The notes under the pieces were generated by a model. It worked only from the letters and a program-made list of their open reading frames with translations. It was not told the DNA's origin and did no database searches. A stretch of DNA of 64,000 nucleotides from Candidatus Zixiibacteriota bacterium (GTDB lineage Bacteria > Zixibacteria > MSB-5A5 > GN15 > FEB-12), in the NCBI GenBank assembly GCA_040753875.1, contig JBFMDV010000025.1, forward strand, positions 1 to 64,000. The letters run 5' to 3'. Made by a program: the position numbers and the translations under genes. Positions 53,912 to 63,653 of the stretch are shown here, in pieces. The first letter of the stretch is position 1. Each line of letters begins with the position of its first letter.

Positions 53912-55241
53912 CGGTCGTCCCCCTTATCACCACCGTGCCAGTCCCTTCGATGGGCGGATTGATAATCACACGCGGCGAACCCGTGAATCCGGGGATTGCA
54001 CCGCCGCGATGGAGAATGTTGTTCAGGCGGACATCCAGTCCACCCAAGTCGAGCCGCCTGCCCGCATCTGGCGAGGATTCACCCCTGCCGCCTGTACCCT
54101 CAAGCACCGCGGCTTCAAACGGCGGAAAATCACCGCCGCCAGGTGCCGGTGGCGGGGCTGCGGCAGCAGCCATAAGACTCGACTGATTCGCGGCCTCTGT
54201 AAACCCATTATCCTGCGCCGCAGCGTTGTTGAATTCGGCCTTCGCCTGATCAAAGTCTCCCCTGTTGCGGTAATCCAAACCCCGACAATATGCGATGAAC
54301 GCCAGATATGATTCGGTCGGCACTTTGGAAATGGCGTCGCGCTCTTCGGATGTCAGCGTGATCCCCATCTTGTCCAGCACGGAAAACACAAACTGCTTCT
54401 GAAGTTTGAAGAACGCCTTGACGTCCCCCTCCGATGCTTCCGGGTACTTCAGCGAACTGTCAGTAGTTGTAATGACGGCACCATCGAGGCGAATCTTGTC
54501 TTCCCCGGCACCGATCAACGTGCCTGTCACCACGCGTCGACTGCCCAGCAGCTTCCCCACTCGCGGGGCCGTGCTTTTGTCGGCGGCTGCCGATTGTCCC
54601 AGCTTCAACTCGTCCAGGATCAGGTCTATCTTCAAACGATCCACCACTCTGAGTGATCTCACCTTGGCGAGATCGATCGACGTAAACTCAGCCAGTCCCG
54701 CTCCAATCGGCGCCAATTCAGGCTGAAGGCGGGAACCGTCGAAATTAACCACCGCAATCGTGTTCTCCGGTATGGTATCAGCCTTGATTGTCTGTTCGTT
54801 CTGAACTGCGAGCACCGCATCCTCTTTGAGCTTCTGCGACATCAACAAGTCGAGCCGTGCTCGGACGTCCGACCGCAGTTTCCCCTTGGGATTCAAGTTC
54901 AGGGCAGCGGCGTAGGCATCGATGGCCTTTCCCATCTGCTGCTGTTTCTCAAACACCAGGCCCAGATACATATTGGTTTTGGCGTCCGGTGTGATGCGGG
55001 CCGACTGCATCAGCGCATCTTCGGCCTTAGGCCAGTCCCCTTTTTTGTAGAACGCCAGACCAAGCTCCCGCCATGGTGCGGCACTCTTGGGGTTCTTCTG
55101 GATCTGACGGTAACAGGCGGCGATCTCCTTGTCGGAAGCATCCTCCCCGACCGGCGCTGCTTCCTGCGACCAGGCCATCCCGGCGACCGCCACCAGCACC
55201 AGAGTCACCCAGAGACCAAGAATTCGTTTCTTCATTCTCAC
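53901..55241 (-). CDS. TPR and CsgG-like exported protein
   Basis: 446 residues. Signal peptide about 1-25 (ending MAWS), TPR repeats (about 33-130, WRELGLAFYKKGDWPKAEDAL and a following unit), and a CsgG-like domain (about 160-300: NTIAVVNFDG, VVDRLKIDLILDELKL, VGKLLGSRRVVTGTLIG). A Pro/Ala/Gly-rich tail and a C-terminal beta segment follow. CsgG-type domains form or associate with outer-membrane pores. The next gene is a clear paralogue. It overlaps the downstream barrel gene by 11 bases. Confidence 0.7.
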   Translation of the reverse strand: MRMKKRILGLWVTLVLVAVAGMAWSQEAAPVGEDASDKEIAACYRQIQKNPKSAAPWRELGLAFYKKGDWPKAEDALMQSARITPDAKTNMYLGLVFEKQQQMGKAIDAYAAALNLNPKGKLRSDVRARLDLLMSQKLKEDAVLAVQNEQTIKADTIPENTIAVVNFDGSRLQPELAPIGAGLAEFTSIDLAKVRSLRVVDRLKIDLILDELKLGQSAAADKSTAPRVGKLLGSRRVVTGTLIGAGEDKIRLDGAVITTTDSSLKYPEASEGDVKAFFKLQKQFVFSVLDKMGITLTSEERDAISKVPTESYLAFIAYCRGLDYRNRGDFDQAKAEFNNAAAQDNGFTEAANQSSLMAAAAAPPPAPGGGDFPPFEAAVLEGTGGRGESSPDAGRRLDLGGLDVRLNNILHRGGAIPGFTGSPRVIINPPIEGTGTVVIRGTTDGK

Positions 55242-55265
55242 CTCTTCGTGTCCGAACGGCTCCGG

Positions 55266-56330
55266 TCAACCCACCAACGGCCGATACAGGTCCATTTTAC
55301 GCTTGGCTTCGACAAACTTCGGGTCCGCCTCGTACGCCTTTTTGAAATTCTCGTAGGCGTTCTTGTAATCGTACTTGTCCATGTAGTCGAGCCCCTTCGA
55401 ATAGAACGTGGTGGCGTCCGACGAGGAGGTACCGCCCTCCTGCAGAAGCTGGCGCGCCTTGTCACTCAGTGTGACATCGAGCTTCTGCGACAATTCCGCC
55501 ACCAGCCCTTTCTCCATATCGAAATAATCCGGCTTCCCTTCCTTGTCCACCGAAGCGACTATCTCCGATGTCTCAACCTTCACCACTCGCACCACCATGC
55601 GCGTGGTCCGCTCGTCGAGCTGGGTGATACTCCCGAAAACCATGTACTGCGCGCCGAGAATCTTGCCGACGCGCACCGCGGTGGCCTGGTCCACATTGCC
55701 GGACTGCTGCAGTTCGATTTCCTTCAGCACGAAATTGATCTTGTCACGCTCCACCACTTTGAGATCGCTGACCTTGGCGAAATCCATCGCGAACATGTCC
55801 GCCAGCCCCTTGCTGATCAGACCAAGCTGCTCCTGGTATTTCCCGACCGAGTAATTGTCGAACTGCATGATCGCAATCGTCTTGACAGTCGGACCTGCGA
55901 TCTGATCGGCGCAGGTCAGCATACCTGCCGCCTGGGTGATCCGATACCACCGGTCGCGCAACTCGGGAGGCCAGAGCTCGCGCGGCAGTCTGAGTACGCA
56001 CGGCCCGATCTTGGCCATGGTCTCCAGGTACGACACCGCCTTGCCGCGATACTTCTCGCCCATTCCGTAGGTGAGAAGGCTCAGCGTCTCGTATACAGCG
56101 ATACTGTCACCCTGGGTGAGGTCCTTCCGCTTCAACTGGTCATTGGCGATCGCCAGACCTTTTTCGAACTCCGCTGCCGCGTAAAACGACAGCGCCTCGG
56201 TCAGCTTGTCGGCCACCGACGATACCTTTGCTTCCTTCTGCGCAAACGCATTCGGCGCCACCAGCCATGCGGCCGCGAGGGCCACGATGAGAACACCCCA
56301 CAGCTTCCCTGGATGGATTCTGGTACTCAT
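55266..56330 (-). CDS. CsgG-like exported protein, paralogue of the neighbouring gene
   Basis: 354 residues with a signal peptide (1-30, ending AFAQ). An N-terminal helical TPR-like part precedes a CsgG-like domain (about 145-300: TVKTIAIMQFDNYSVGK, VVERDKINFVLKEIELQQSG, ILGAQYMVFGSI) and a C-terminal TPR unit (FYSKGLDYMDKYDYKNAYENFKKAYE). The shared core with 53901 and the same order suggest gene duplication with domain swapping. AAGGAGCC lies before the ATG and a TTGGGT-17-TTATAT promoter ahead. It is first in a likely four-gene operon. Confidence 0.7.
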   Translation of the reverse strand: MSTRIHPGKLWGVLIVALAAAWLVAPNAFAQKEAKVSSVADKLTEALSFYAAAEFEKGLAIANDQLKRKDLTQGDSIAVYETLSLLTYGMGEKYRGKAVSYLETMAKIGPCVLRLPRELWPPELRDRWYRITQAAGMLTCADQIAGPTVKTIAIMQFDNYSVGKYQEQLGLISKGLADMFAMDFAKVSDLKVVERDKINFVLKEIELQQSGNVDQATAVRVGKILGAQYMVFGSITQLDERTTRMVVRVVKVETSEIVASVDKEGKPDYFDMEKGLVAELSQKLDVTLSDKARQLLQEGGTSSSDATTFYSKGLDYMDKYDYKNAYENFKKAYEADPKFVEAKRKMDLYRPLVG

Positions 56331-56349
56331 AACGGCTCCTTATGAACAG

Positions 56350-56378
56350 ATATAATCAGATGTTTGACTTTGACCCAA
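56350..56378 (-). promoter_or_regulatory. Candidate promoter of the CsgG/barrel operon
   Basis: On the minus strand: TTGGGT (56373-56378), 17-base spacer, TTATAT (56350-56355), about 20 bases ahead of the ATG at 56330. Confidence 0.45.
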
Positions 56379-56408
56379 AATAGCCATTTTGGATGCACAA
56401 GGAAAGAT

Positions 56409-58145
56409 TTATTCCGCGAAATTGAATTCCACTCGCACGGTGCTGTCGGGAGCTACCTGCACATCTTTCGAAAGCTCCCGAACCTCACCGCCGACATCCA
56501 GGAAGGCACGAATGGAATGAGCCCCCGCCGAAACCGAATACGTGTTGGGCGTGGGGCGTGCCTGCAGCTCACCATCGATATAGATCTGCGCTCCTACGGT
56601 CGGCCGCGAGCTGATCCGCAACTCTCCGGTGGCGGATGGCGTGACAACTTCCGTCCGCTCCACTTCCGGCGTGAATGTGAATGCATAGGTTCGGCGTTCG
56701 GTCTCACCTGATGCCACATCCACCGTATCAACCCGCACCCGCTCGACCGCCCGTTCATTCTTCACCATGATGATATGCGTACCGGCGGTTACCGGTACTG
56801 ACATACCGGGGACCGAACTCCCCTTCAACACGCCGTCAACAAACACATCTCCTCGTGGCCTGACACTGATGGCCAGCGTGGCCATGGCGGGCGGCGTACC
56901 GTCTGCGGTTACACCTTCGACAGTGTAGGTCACCACATGAGTGTCCCGTAGCGAGGCATCACTGTGGTCGGTCGCGACAAACGTGATACGGTGCGCCCCG
57001 ATTTGATTCTCCGACGGCGTCCAGTCGAACAAACCATTGGCGGGTGCAAAGGTCGCGTTATCAGGCAGATTCTCTGCGCTCAGAATCGGATTCGTCTTGT
57101 CCTCATCGCTTGCAGCAATTGCAAATCGAAGTCGCGCGCCCGGCTTCAGGGTCTGGTCCGCTATCGCCATGAGCTTGGGCGGATGATTCACACCCGGTTT
57201 GAGAAACAGCCAGCCGCCGACCGTCGCAACCGCCAGCACAACGATCCCCGCGAACACGGGGAGACGAGAACGCCCGCGACGACCCTCGCTTCCGCTCTTC
57301 ATGACAGCGACCGTCTTTTCGGGCGCAGCGCCACCATCGACAGGAACCGCCTCCAGCGCCTGTTTCATGGCCAGAGCTGATTCAAAACGCGACATCGGGT
57401 TCTTATCGAGTGCACGAACTACGACCGCCTCAAGCTGCTTGTGGATGGCCGGGTTAAGCGAGCGCGGTTTGGGTGCTTCGGTAAACAGCTTGGCATCCCG
57501 TAGCGCAAACTCGTTGTCCCCTTTGAATGGAAGTTCCCCGGTCAGCATAAGATACAGCGTCGTGCCGAGCGCGTATATATCCGCCAGAGCGTAATTCGTA
57601 TCCTCTTTGGGATTAAATTGCTCGGGTGGCATATAGGCAGGCGTGCCACAGGTAGCTCCTGCCATCGTGAGATTCGGGTCGGTCTTGCTTTTAGCAATTC
57701 CAAAATCGATCACCTTCACCTGACCCTGCTGATCGATCATGATATTACTGGGCTTTATGTCGCGGTGGTTGATCCCCTTCTCGTGAGCAAACTGAAGCGT
57801 ATCGAGCACACGCGTGACAATGCTGATCGCCTCCGGGATCGGTATGCGTCCTTCCCGGGAGATGCGATCGTCAAGCGAGACGCCATCGATATACTCCATC
57901 GCAATGACCGTGTCTTCGCCATGACTGAAGAAATGTTTGATACGGCAGATGTTGGGATGACCGTCGAGGAGCGCGAGCTTGTCCGCCTCCTGGCGAAACC
58001 GGTCACCGAGACTCGGGTCACCGAGTATCTTGAGAATGACTTTGAGATTCGGCACATTCTGGTGCACGGCCAGGTACACCTTGGCCATGCCTCCCGCGCC
58101 GATCTTTCGGAGGACCCGATAGTCCCCAATAAACTGTTCGCTCAT
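56409..58145 (-). CDS. PEGA-domain membrane Ser/Thr protein kinase
   Basis: 578 residues. Cytoplasmic Hanks-type kinase domain (1-265): glycine loop IGAGGMAKV (15-23), catalytic lysine K39, HRD (127-129), DFG (148-150). A membrane helix at about 296-315, an Ig-like putative He_PIG domain (321-410, LPDNATFAPANGLFDWTPSE) and two PEGA repeats (about 423-490 and 507-575) make up the periplasmic sensor side. Kinases of this type often control type VI secretion (PpkA-like). No partner phosphatase is in view. It is on the minus strand, with a promoter very close to the start codon. Confidence 0.88.
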   Translation of the reverse strand: MSEQFIGDYRVLRKIGAGGMAKVYLAVHQNVPNLKVILKILGDPSLGDRFRQEADKLALLDGHPNICRIKHFFSHGEDTVIAMEYIDGVSLDDRISREGRIPIPEAISIVTRVLDTLQFAHEKGINHRDIKPSNIMIDQQGQVKVIDFGIAKSKTDPNLTMAGATCGTPAYMPPEQFNPKEDTNYALADIYALGTTLYLMLTGELPFKGDNEFALRDAKLFTEAPKPRSLNPAIHKQLEAVVVRALDKNPMSRFESALAMKQALEAVPVDGGAAPEKTVAVMKSGSEGRRGRSRLPVFAGIVVLAVATVGGWLFLKPGVNHPPKLMAIADQTLKPGARLRFAIAASDEDKTNPILSAENLPDNATFAPANGLFDWTPSENQIGAHRITFVATDHSDASLRDTHVVTYTVEGVTADGTPPAMATLAISVRPRGDVFVDGVLKGSSVPGMSVPVTAGTHIIMVKNERAVERVRVDTVDVASGETERRTYAFTFTPEVERTEVVTPSATGELRISSRPTVGAQIYIDGELQARPTPNTYSVSAGAHSIRAFLDVGGEVRELSKDVQVAPDSTVRVEFNFAE

Positions 58146-58156
58146 AACTCGTTAAA

Positions 58157-58185
58157 TATATATGACCGTGTCTTGAGACGTGCAA
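58157..58185 (-). promoter_or_regulatory. Candidate promoter close to the kinase start codon
   Basis: On the minus strand: TTGCAC (58180-58185), 17 bases, TATATA (58157-58162). The -10 ends 11 bases before the ATG, so the leader would be about 5 bases and no ribosome site is present. Confidence 0.45.
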
Positions 58186-58229
58186 TGAAAAACATGTGCG
58201 AATGACCAGTGAGTAACACCGGAAAAACA

Positions 58230-58257
58230 AAGGGCAGGAGCGTTAGCTCCTGCCCTT
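58230..58257 (-). terminator. Terminator of the 58279 barrel gene
   Basis: AAGGGCAGGAGC (58230-58241), loop GTTA, GCTCCTGCCCTT (58246-58257): a perfect 12-base stem. On the minus strand TGTTTTTCC follows. It is 22 bases beyond the stop codon. Confidence 0.88.
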
Positions 58258-58278
58258 GAACTATCTCGCCGAATGCGA

Positions 58279-59589
58279 TTAGAACATCTCGTACAGGACG
58301 GAGACCTGGAAGTTCAGGTGGTCGGCTTCATCACTTCCGGAGATGAAGTTGAAACCATCCAGCACGATCTGCGGATCGGTGTAAGTGTCGATATGCAGAC
58401 GATTGAAATTCAGACCAACGCCGAGGAACGTCGTGTTCTCGGCCCAGTTGCTCTTCACCTCGTCATAGTTTGAGGAGTACGTCGTTGATCCCTGGTCCCA
58501 TTCAGCCTTGAAGGACTGCCAGTCTGACGTGGCTCCGAGGCGAACGTCCATCCAGTTGAACACTTCGCCCTCAAGCCCGATCCTCCAGTACGGAATATTG
58601 AACGTCCGCTCCTTCTGGTCGTCACGAGGGCTCGAACCGCTCGTGCCCTTCCACGCAATATCGGTGTTCTTGACCGAGCGATACTGAATCCCGAAGTCAA
58701 GAACGGCCAGGACGTTGGTGGTCGGCATATACTGCATACCGCAGCCCAATTCGAACGCGGCCTGCTTGCTCTTTACCCGGATGCCATTGTCATCAACCCA
58801 CGGATCATCGGCCCAGCCGGCGGAATCGACCTTCTGTCCGTGCGAGCCGAACGTGGCGGCGGCATGAGGCACGAAGTTGATGGTCGGGTTGTACTGGTAA
58901 ATATACCGGCCGCCAATCATGAAGTCGTAATAACCATCAGGCTCGGTCAGCTTGTATCCCAGCGGCGACTCGTCTGTCCAAGTCCCCATCGAGTATGAGA
59001 TCGCCACGTCCCATTTCCCGTCCTCAGGAGTGAGCCCCAGCGCCACCGTATACTTTGAGAAGCTGTACTTGGTATTCAACGTGTCGTCCCATTTACGGCT
59101 GTCGCTACCGTGAGAGTAACCAAACCCGAATCCGAACTGGGTCGTCCCAAACTTCCGACCATACAGCAGATCGATTCGACGGTTCGTGCTCCGGGTATTG
59201 ATTATCACATCGGACGGTTTAGCCGCGCCGTATTCGTACCACCAGTAGTTGCTGGTAAAACTGTAATTGGATATCTCGCTCGTCGAATATGTCGATGGAA
59301 GATCGTCCGGACCGAGCGAAATGTACGTACCAAGTACCCAGGGATTGCTTTCACTGAATTTCCAGTGAATGCCGAACTGATAGAAATCATCGAACCCCTG
59401 ATAGTTCTCCATCTCGGCAATGCCAAGGTTCGGGTACTGGTTGATCCGGCTGGGATAGAGCCAGATGTTGGCATCGTCCAGCAGGACATTGTTGTTGTTG
59501 CCCATGGTGAGCACGCGGGTCCGCGTCGCGAACGCCATCGAACCCAGAGCAAACACCAACACGAGAGTGAGAATTAGCAGTTTTCTCAT
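58279..59589 (-). CDS. Outer-membrane beta-barrel protein ending in phenylalanine
   Basis: 436 residues from ATG 59589 (AGGAAAAGGAAC ahead; an ATG 14 codons earlier is weaker). Signal peptide about 1-21 (ending AFA). Repeated amphipathic strands with many Tyr/Trp, tight Asp/Asn turns, and the C-terminal strand NFQVSVLYEMF ending in Phe, the usual outer-membrane insertion signal. No known channel family recognised; segments such as QFGIHWKFSE and YQYNPTINFVPHAA look like porin strands. It has its own terminator, so it is likely monocistronic. Confidence 0.7.
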   Translation of the reverse strand: MRKLLILTLVLVFALGSMAFATRTRVLTMGNNNNVLLDDANIWLYPSRINQYPNLGIAEMENYQGFDDFYQFGIHWKFSESNPWVLGTYISLGPDDLPSTYSTSEISNYSFTSNYWWYEYGAAKPSDVIINTRSTNRRIDLLYGRKFGTTQFGFGFGYSHGSDSRKWDDTLNTKYSFSKYTVALGLTPEDGKWDVAISYSMGTWTDESPLGYKLTEPDGYYDFMIGGRYIYQYNPTINFVPHAAATFGSHGQKVDSAGWADDPWVDDNGIRVKSKQAAFELGCGMQYMPTTNVLAVLDFGIQYRSVKNTDIAWKGTSGSSPRDDQKERTFNIPYWRIGLEGEVFNWMDVRLGATSDWQSFKAEWDQGSTTYSSNYDEVKSNWAENTTFLGVGLNFNRLHIDTYTDPQIVLDGFNFISGSDEADHLNFQVSVLYEMF

Positions 59590-60021
59590 TGTTCCTTTTC
59601 CTCTATTACAGTTGGTTTTGATGTCAAACACTCGATACCCCCCAATGTCATCCTGACACCGGTTAAGGCATCCCTTGCCCTACGTTTCTTTCGCTTCCTG
59701 CCCTCCTTTCCGCGCCAGAGTACGTATAGCGCCACACAGCTAAGCCGCCTGTACGCCCACCCTCACTCCGTCACCGGAGCCGAAACAGACGTAAACGCGA
59801 CTTGTGGAATCCTTTCAAGCTGGGCAATGCTATACAATTATCAATTCCGATTCAAGTAAAAAAACGCACAAACTGGTCAAACACAGTGCTCTTTTCCTTT
59901 GAACGGACGGGGCTTATTATCTTATTGTCCCTCAATACGTTCCGTCGGAGTATCTACTGTCGGTCCGGATTTCGTCGTCAAGATCACGAAAGAAAATCGT
60001 GGTGTTCGGTCAAATACAGAG
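59590..60021. other. Gene-free stretch upstream of the barrel gene
   Basis: About 430 bases with no convincing gene. It contains the leader of the 58279 gene and an AT-rich segment at about 59820-59880; on the minus strand there are TTGAAT and TTGATA hexamers with weak partners. The mazG stop lies at its right edge. No RNA gene recognised. Confidence 0.4.
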
Positions 60022-60822
60022 CTATTTCAGCCGTTGCCAAATGGATTCGAGTTCTTGCAGCGAGTAGTCGTCGAAAGCCCGGCCGCTCGCCCGCACTTCG
60101 TCCTCAAGTCTTCCGAACCGATCTCGGAACTTATCAAGCGCCTTCCTGAGAGCGATCTCCGGCTCGATTTCCAGCTTGCGCGCAAATGATGCGGTCGCAA
60201 AGAGCAGATCACCGATCTCCTCGGTCATGCGTTCCTTGTCCGGTTTCGCACTGACTGTCAATTCCTTTCGGCATTCCCCGAGTTCTTCCTCGATTTTGTC
60301 AACCACATCGCGGGCATTTGCCCAATCAAAGCCAACTCCCCCCGCCTTCTCTCCCATGCGAAAGGCCATCGTAAGCGCCGGCATCGTACGCGGCAGTCCG
60401 CCAAGGACCGAGGGCTTCTCCCCCGTAGTCGTTTTGATTCTCTCCCACTGATCCCGGACTTCCTTGGGATTCAACTCCTTACGTTCGCCGAAAACATGAG
60501 GATGACGGTGAATGAGCTTCTCCACAACACCCGCAACAGCGTCATTGATCGTGAACTCCCCTCGTTCGGAAGCAAGCTGCGCGTGGAAAACGATTTGAGT
60601 CAAAAGGTCTCCGAGCTCTTCCTTGAGATCTTCGAGTTTCCCGGACTCGATCACCTCCACCACCTCGTAAGCCTCTTCGATCAAATACGGCAGCAGACTA
60701 TGATGAGTCTGTTGACGGTCCCAGTTGCACCCCTCGGGCGAACGGAGGATTGCCATCACCAGCACAAGCCGCTCGAACGGCGTGAGGTTGGGGTCATTCA
60801 CCCGATCATTGAGGTTGTTCAT
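60022..60822 (-). CDS. mazG: Nucleoside triphosphate pyrophosphohydrolase MazG
   Basis: 266 residues, typical for the two-domain protein. The first MazG unit has CNWDRQQTHHSLLPYLIEEAYEVVE (signature C-x-W-D-x-x-Q-T-H-x-S-L, then E-E-x-x-E metal site), and a second unit includes EELGDLLFATASFARK. It hydrolyses non-canonical or excess NTPs to NMP and pyrophosphate. It is divergent from valS. No strong ribosome site is visible before the ATG. Confidence 0.9.
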   Translation of the reverse strand: MNNLNDRVNDPNLTPFERLVLVMAILRSPEGCNWDRQQTHHSLLPYLIEEAYEVVEVIESGKLEDLKEELGDLLTQIVFHAQLASERGEFTINDAVAGVVEKLIHRHPHVFGERKELNPKEVRDQWERIKTTTGEKPSVLGGLPRTMPALTMAFRMGEKAGGVGFDWANARDVVDKIEEELGECRKELTVSAKPDKERMTEEIGDLLFATASFARKLEIEPEIALRKALDKFRDRFGRLEDEVRASGRAFDDYSLQELESIWQRLK

Positions 60823-60883
60823 CTGCCGAGATAAATCCTTGCGCTATAAAGTAATGCCCAGCTCCATCAACAGGTGCCGCCCC

Positions 60884-60912
60884 TTGACAAACTCAGCCAT
60901 GACGCCTATTAT
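60884..60912 (+). promoter_or_regulatory. Near-consensus sigma70 promoter of valS
   Basis: TTGACA (60884-60889), 17-base spacer, TATTAT (60907-60912). The start point would be near 60919 with a leader of about 59 bases; too short for a T-box. Confidence 0.85.
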
Positions 60913-60977
60913 GCACGGCTAAAGAGCTACGGCTCCGTCATTTCCGGCGGCCGCCGAATATAACGAGCGGGAAACAG

Positions 60978-63644
60978 ATGAGCAACAATACCGAAAGCAA
61001 AGATAAGAAATCCTCCGCCTACGATCCGCACGAGGTTGAGGACCGCATATACGCGAACTGGTTGACCGCCGGCTATTTTCACGGCGACCCTAATTCTCCT
61101 CAAAAGGCATACTCCGTGGTGATACCCCCGCCGAACGTCACCGATGTCCTTCATCTCGGTCATGCACTCAACAATACCGTTCAGGATATCCTGGTACGGC
61201 GCCATCGCATGGATCGCTTTGCCACTGAGTGGCTTCCCGGATGCGATCATGCCGGGATCGCAACACAGGTGATTGTCGAACGCCAATTGACTAAAGAAGG
61301 GACCAACCGCCGCCAGCTCGGCCGGGACAAGTTTGTCGAACGGACACGGTCCTGGGCCTACCGTAACAAAGATATCATCCTCGGGCAGCTTCGGAAGATC
61401 GGCTGTAGTTGCGACTGGGAGCGAACCCGCTTCACCCTCGATGATGGCCTGTCCAACGCCGTTGCGCTGACGTTCAGACATCTCTATGACAAGGGCTGGA
61501 TCTACAAAGGGAACCGGATCGTCAATTGGTGCATATCGTGCAAGACCTCCCTGTCCGACGATGAAGTCGAACGCGAGAACAAAGACAGCCACCTCTGGTA
61601 TATCAAATACAAACTCAAAGGGGCCGACGATTTCCTGACCGTCGCCACCACCCGTCCGGAAACCATGCTCGGCGACACGGCACTGGCAGTCTCTCCCAAA
61701 GATAGCCGGTACAAGAAATATGTGGGCAAGACCGTCATCCTGCCGATTCTCGAACGCGAGATACCCATCATCGCCGACAGTTACGTTGACCCCGAGTTCG
61801 GCACCGGCGTAGTAAAAGTCACCCCCGCCCACGACCCGAACGACTTTGAGATTGGCAAGCGTCATGACCTCGAAGAGATCAACATCCTCAATATCGACGG
61901 CACCCTCAATGAGAACGCCGGCAAATATAAGGGACTTGACCGCTTCGAGGGACGCCGGCAACTGGTCGATGACCTGCAAAAACGCGGGCTGATCGAGAAG
62001 GTCGACAAGTACGAACTGGTGGTCGGCACCTGTTATCGCTGTCACAACATTATTGAGCCTTATCTTTCCGAACAGTGGTTCGTGAAAATGAGCGAGATGG
62101 CCCAACCGGCAGTTGAGGCTGTCAAGACCGGCAAGCTCCGGTTCCACCCGGATTACTGGACCAAAACCTATCTGCACTGGATGGAAAACATCCGCGACTG
62201 GTGCATCTCCCGCCAACTCTGGTGGGGACATCGCATCCCGGTCTGGTACGCCGAAGACGGCACCATGTTCATCTCTGCCACCAGACCGACCGCAGAGCAG
62301 TGCAAACCATATGACCCTGCGTCCCTCAAGCAGGACGATGATGTCCTGGACACGTGGTTTTCCTCTTGGCTCTGGCCTTTTTCGACCTTCGGGTGGCCTG
62401 AGCAGACACCGGAACTCCAGAAGTTCTATCCGACCAAAGTGCTCGTGACCGCCTCGGAGATCATTTTTCTATGGGTCGCCCGCATGGTGATGGCCGGCTA
62501 CGAGTTGATGGGGGAATGTCCGTTCACCGACGTCTATATCCACGGCACAGTGCGCGACGCTAACGGCATCAAGATGTCCAAATCACTCGGCAACGGCATC
62601 GACCCGCTCGAGATCATCGAAAAATACGGCGCCGACTCGCTCCGCATCTCCATGGTGCTTGCCACACCGGACGGCCAGGACCCCTGGATCAGCAAGAACA
62701 CGTTCGAGGGGGGCCGCAATTTCGTCAACAAACTGTACCAGGTGTCGCGGTTCGTAATGATGCGCCTCGACGGTCGCCCGCCGGTGCTCGACAAAGTGGA
62801 CGACACCGATCTGGTCCTGTTTGATCGATGGATACTCTCCCGCCTCGAGGGGACAATCGAGAACGTCAACAAGGCGTTCGCCGAGTACCGCCTGTCCGCT
62901 GCCGCCAAGACCCTGTACAATTTCGTGTGGGATGATTATTGCTCGTGGTATATCGAGTTGATCAAGCCGGACCAGCCGGGGCAGCCGATCCGCGAGAACT
63001 CCCTCAATGTCGCCACCTATGTGCTCCAGCAGATTCTTCGGCTCATGCACCCGTTCGTGCCGTTTGTCACCGAGGAAATCCAGCGCCAGTTATCGGGCGA
63101 TGACAAGCGGACACTTGTGCTCGGTCCGTGGCCTTCCACCGATGGACGCCACAAGGACCTGAGGTTGGAGAACAGTCTGAAACAGATACAGGATGTGGTG
63201 ACGGCTGTTCGTTCCATGCGCTCTGAGCTCAATGTCCCGCCCGGCAAGAAGGCGGACCTGTATATCAAAGTGAACGAACCGTCGCTGGGCACACTGCTCC
63301 AGAACCATATCGAGTATTTCCGCTCGCTGGCTCGTGTGGAGCAGTTGCACTGCGGCACCGATGTCAAGAAGCCGCCGTTTTCTTCATCAGCCGTAATCTC
63401 CGGCGCCGAGGTATTTTTGCCGCTCTCCGGGCTGATCGATCTGGAAACGGAAAAGGGACGCCTTCAAAAGAATCTGGACGAGTTGAAAGTGCAGCTTGAG
63501 AAGATTTCCAAGAAGCTGGCGAACGCCGATTTTCGTTCCAACGCCCCGAAGGACATTATCGATCGGGAAAAGGCCAAGAAGGAAGACTACCAGGAGCGGA
63601 TCGAGAAACTCAACCGCAACCTCGAGCAGATCATGGGGTGGTGA
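60978..63644 (+). CDS. valS: Valyl-tRNA synthetase
   Basis: 888 residues, a normal length for bacterial ValRS. Class I signatures are present: HLGH (59-62, the HIGH motif, preceded by PPNVT) and KMSKS (532-536). The editing domain CP1 lies between (about 190-380). The C-terminal coiled-coil arm (about 820-885, rich in Leu/Lys/Glu: LQKNLDELKVQLEKISKK) contacts tRNA(Val). It charges tRNA(Val) in the cytoplasm. A near-consensus promoter lies upstream, divergent from mazG. A long antisense frame is a shadow. Confidence 0.96.
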   Translation: MSNNTESKDKKSSAYDPHEVEDRIYANWLTAGYFHGDPNSPQKAYSVVIPPPNVTDVLHLGHALNNTVQDILVRRHRMDRFATEWLPGCDHAGIATQVIVERQLTKEGTNRRQLGRDKFVERTRSWAYRNKDIILGQLRKIGCSCDWERTRFTLDDGLSNAVALTFRHLYDKGWIYKGNRIVNWCISCKTSLSDDEVERENKDSHLWYIKYKLKGADDFLTVATTRPETMLGDTALAVSPKDSRYKKYVGKTVILPILEREIPIIADSYVDPEFGTGVVKVTPAHDPNDFEIGKRHDLEEINILNIDGTLNENAGKYKGLDRFEGRRQLVDDLQKRGLIEKVDKYELVVGTCYRCHNIIEPYLSEQWFVKMSEMAQPAVEAVKTGKLRFHPDYWTKTYLHWMENIRDWCISRQLWWGHRIPVWYAEDGTMFISATRPTAEQCKPYDPASLKQDDDVLDTWFSSWLWPFSTFGWPEQTPELQKFYPTKVLVTASEIIFLWVARMVMAGYELMGECPFTDVYIHGTVRDANGIKMSKSLGNGIDPLEIIEKYGADSLRISMVLATPDGQDPWISKNTFEGGRNFVNKLYQVSRFVMMRLDGRPPVLDKVDDTDLVLFDRWILSRLEGTIENVNKAFAEYRLSAAAKTLYNFVWDDYCSWYIELIKPDQPGQPIRENSLNVATYVLQQILRLMHPFVPFVTEEIQRQLSGDDKRTLVLGPWPSTDGRHKDLRLENSLKQIQDVVTAVRSMRSELNVPPGKKADLYIKVNEPSLGTLLQNHIEYFRSLARVEQLHCGTDVKKPPFSSSAVISGAEVFLPLSGLIDLETEKGRLQKNLDELKVQLEKISKKLANADFRSNAPKDIIDREKAKKEDYQERIEKLNRNLEQIMGW

Positions 63645-63653
63645 GTTCTGTGC

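Noticed and set aside
60927-62231. 434-codon open frame on the minus strand
   Set aside because: It lies wholly opposite valS in a fixed antisense phase, has no ribosome site or family motif, and its composition mirrors the codon bias of the real gene.
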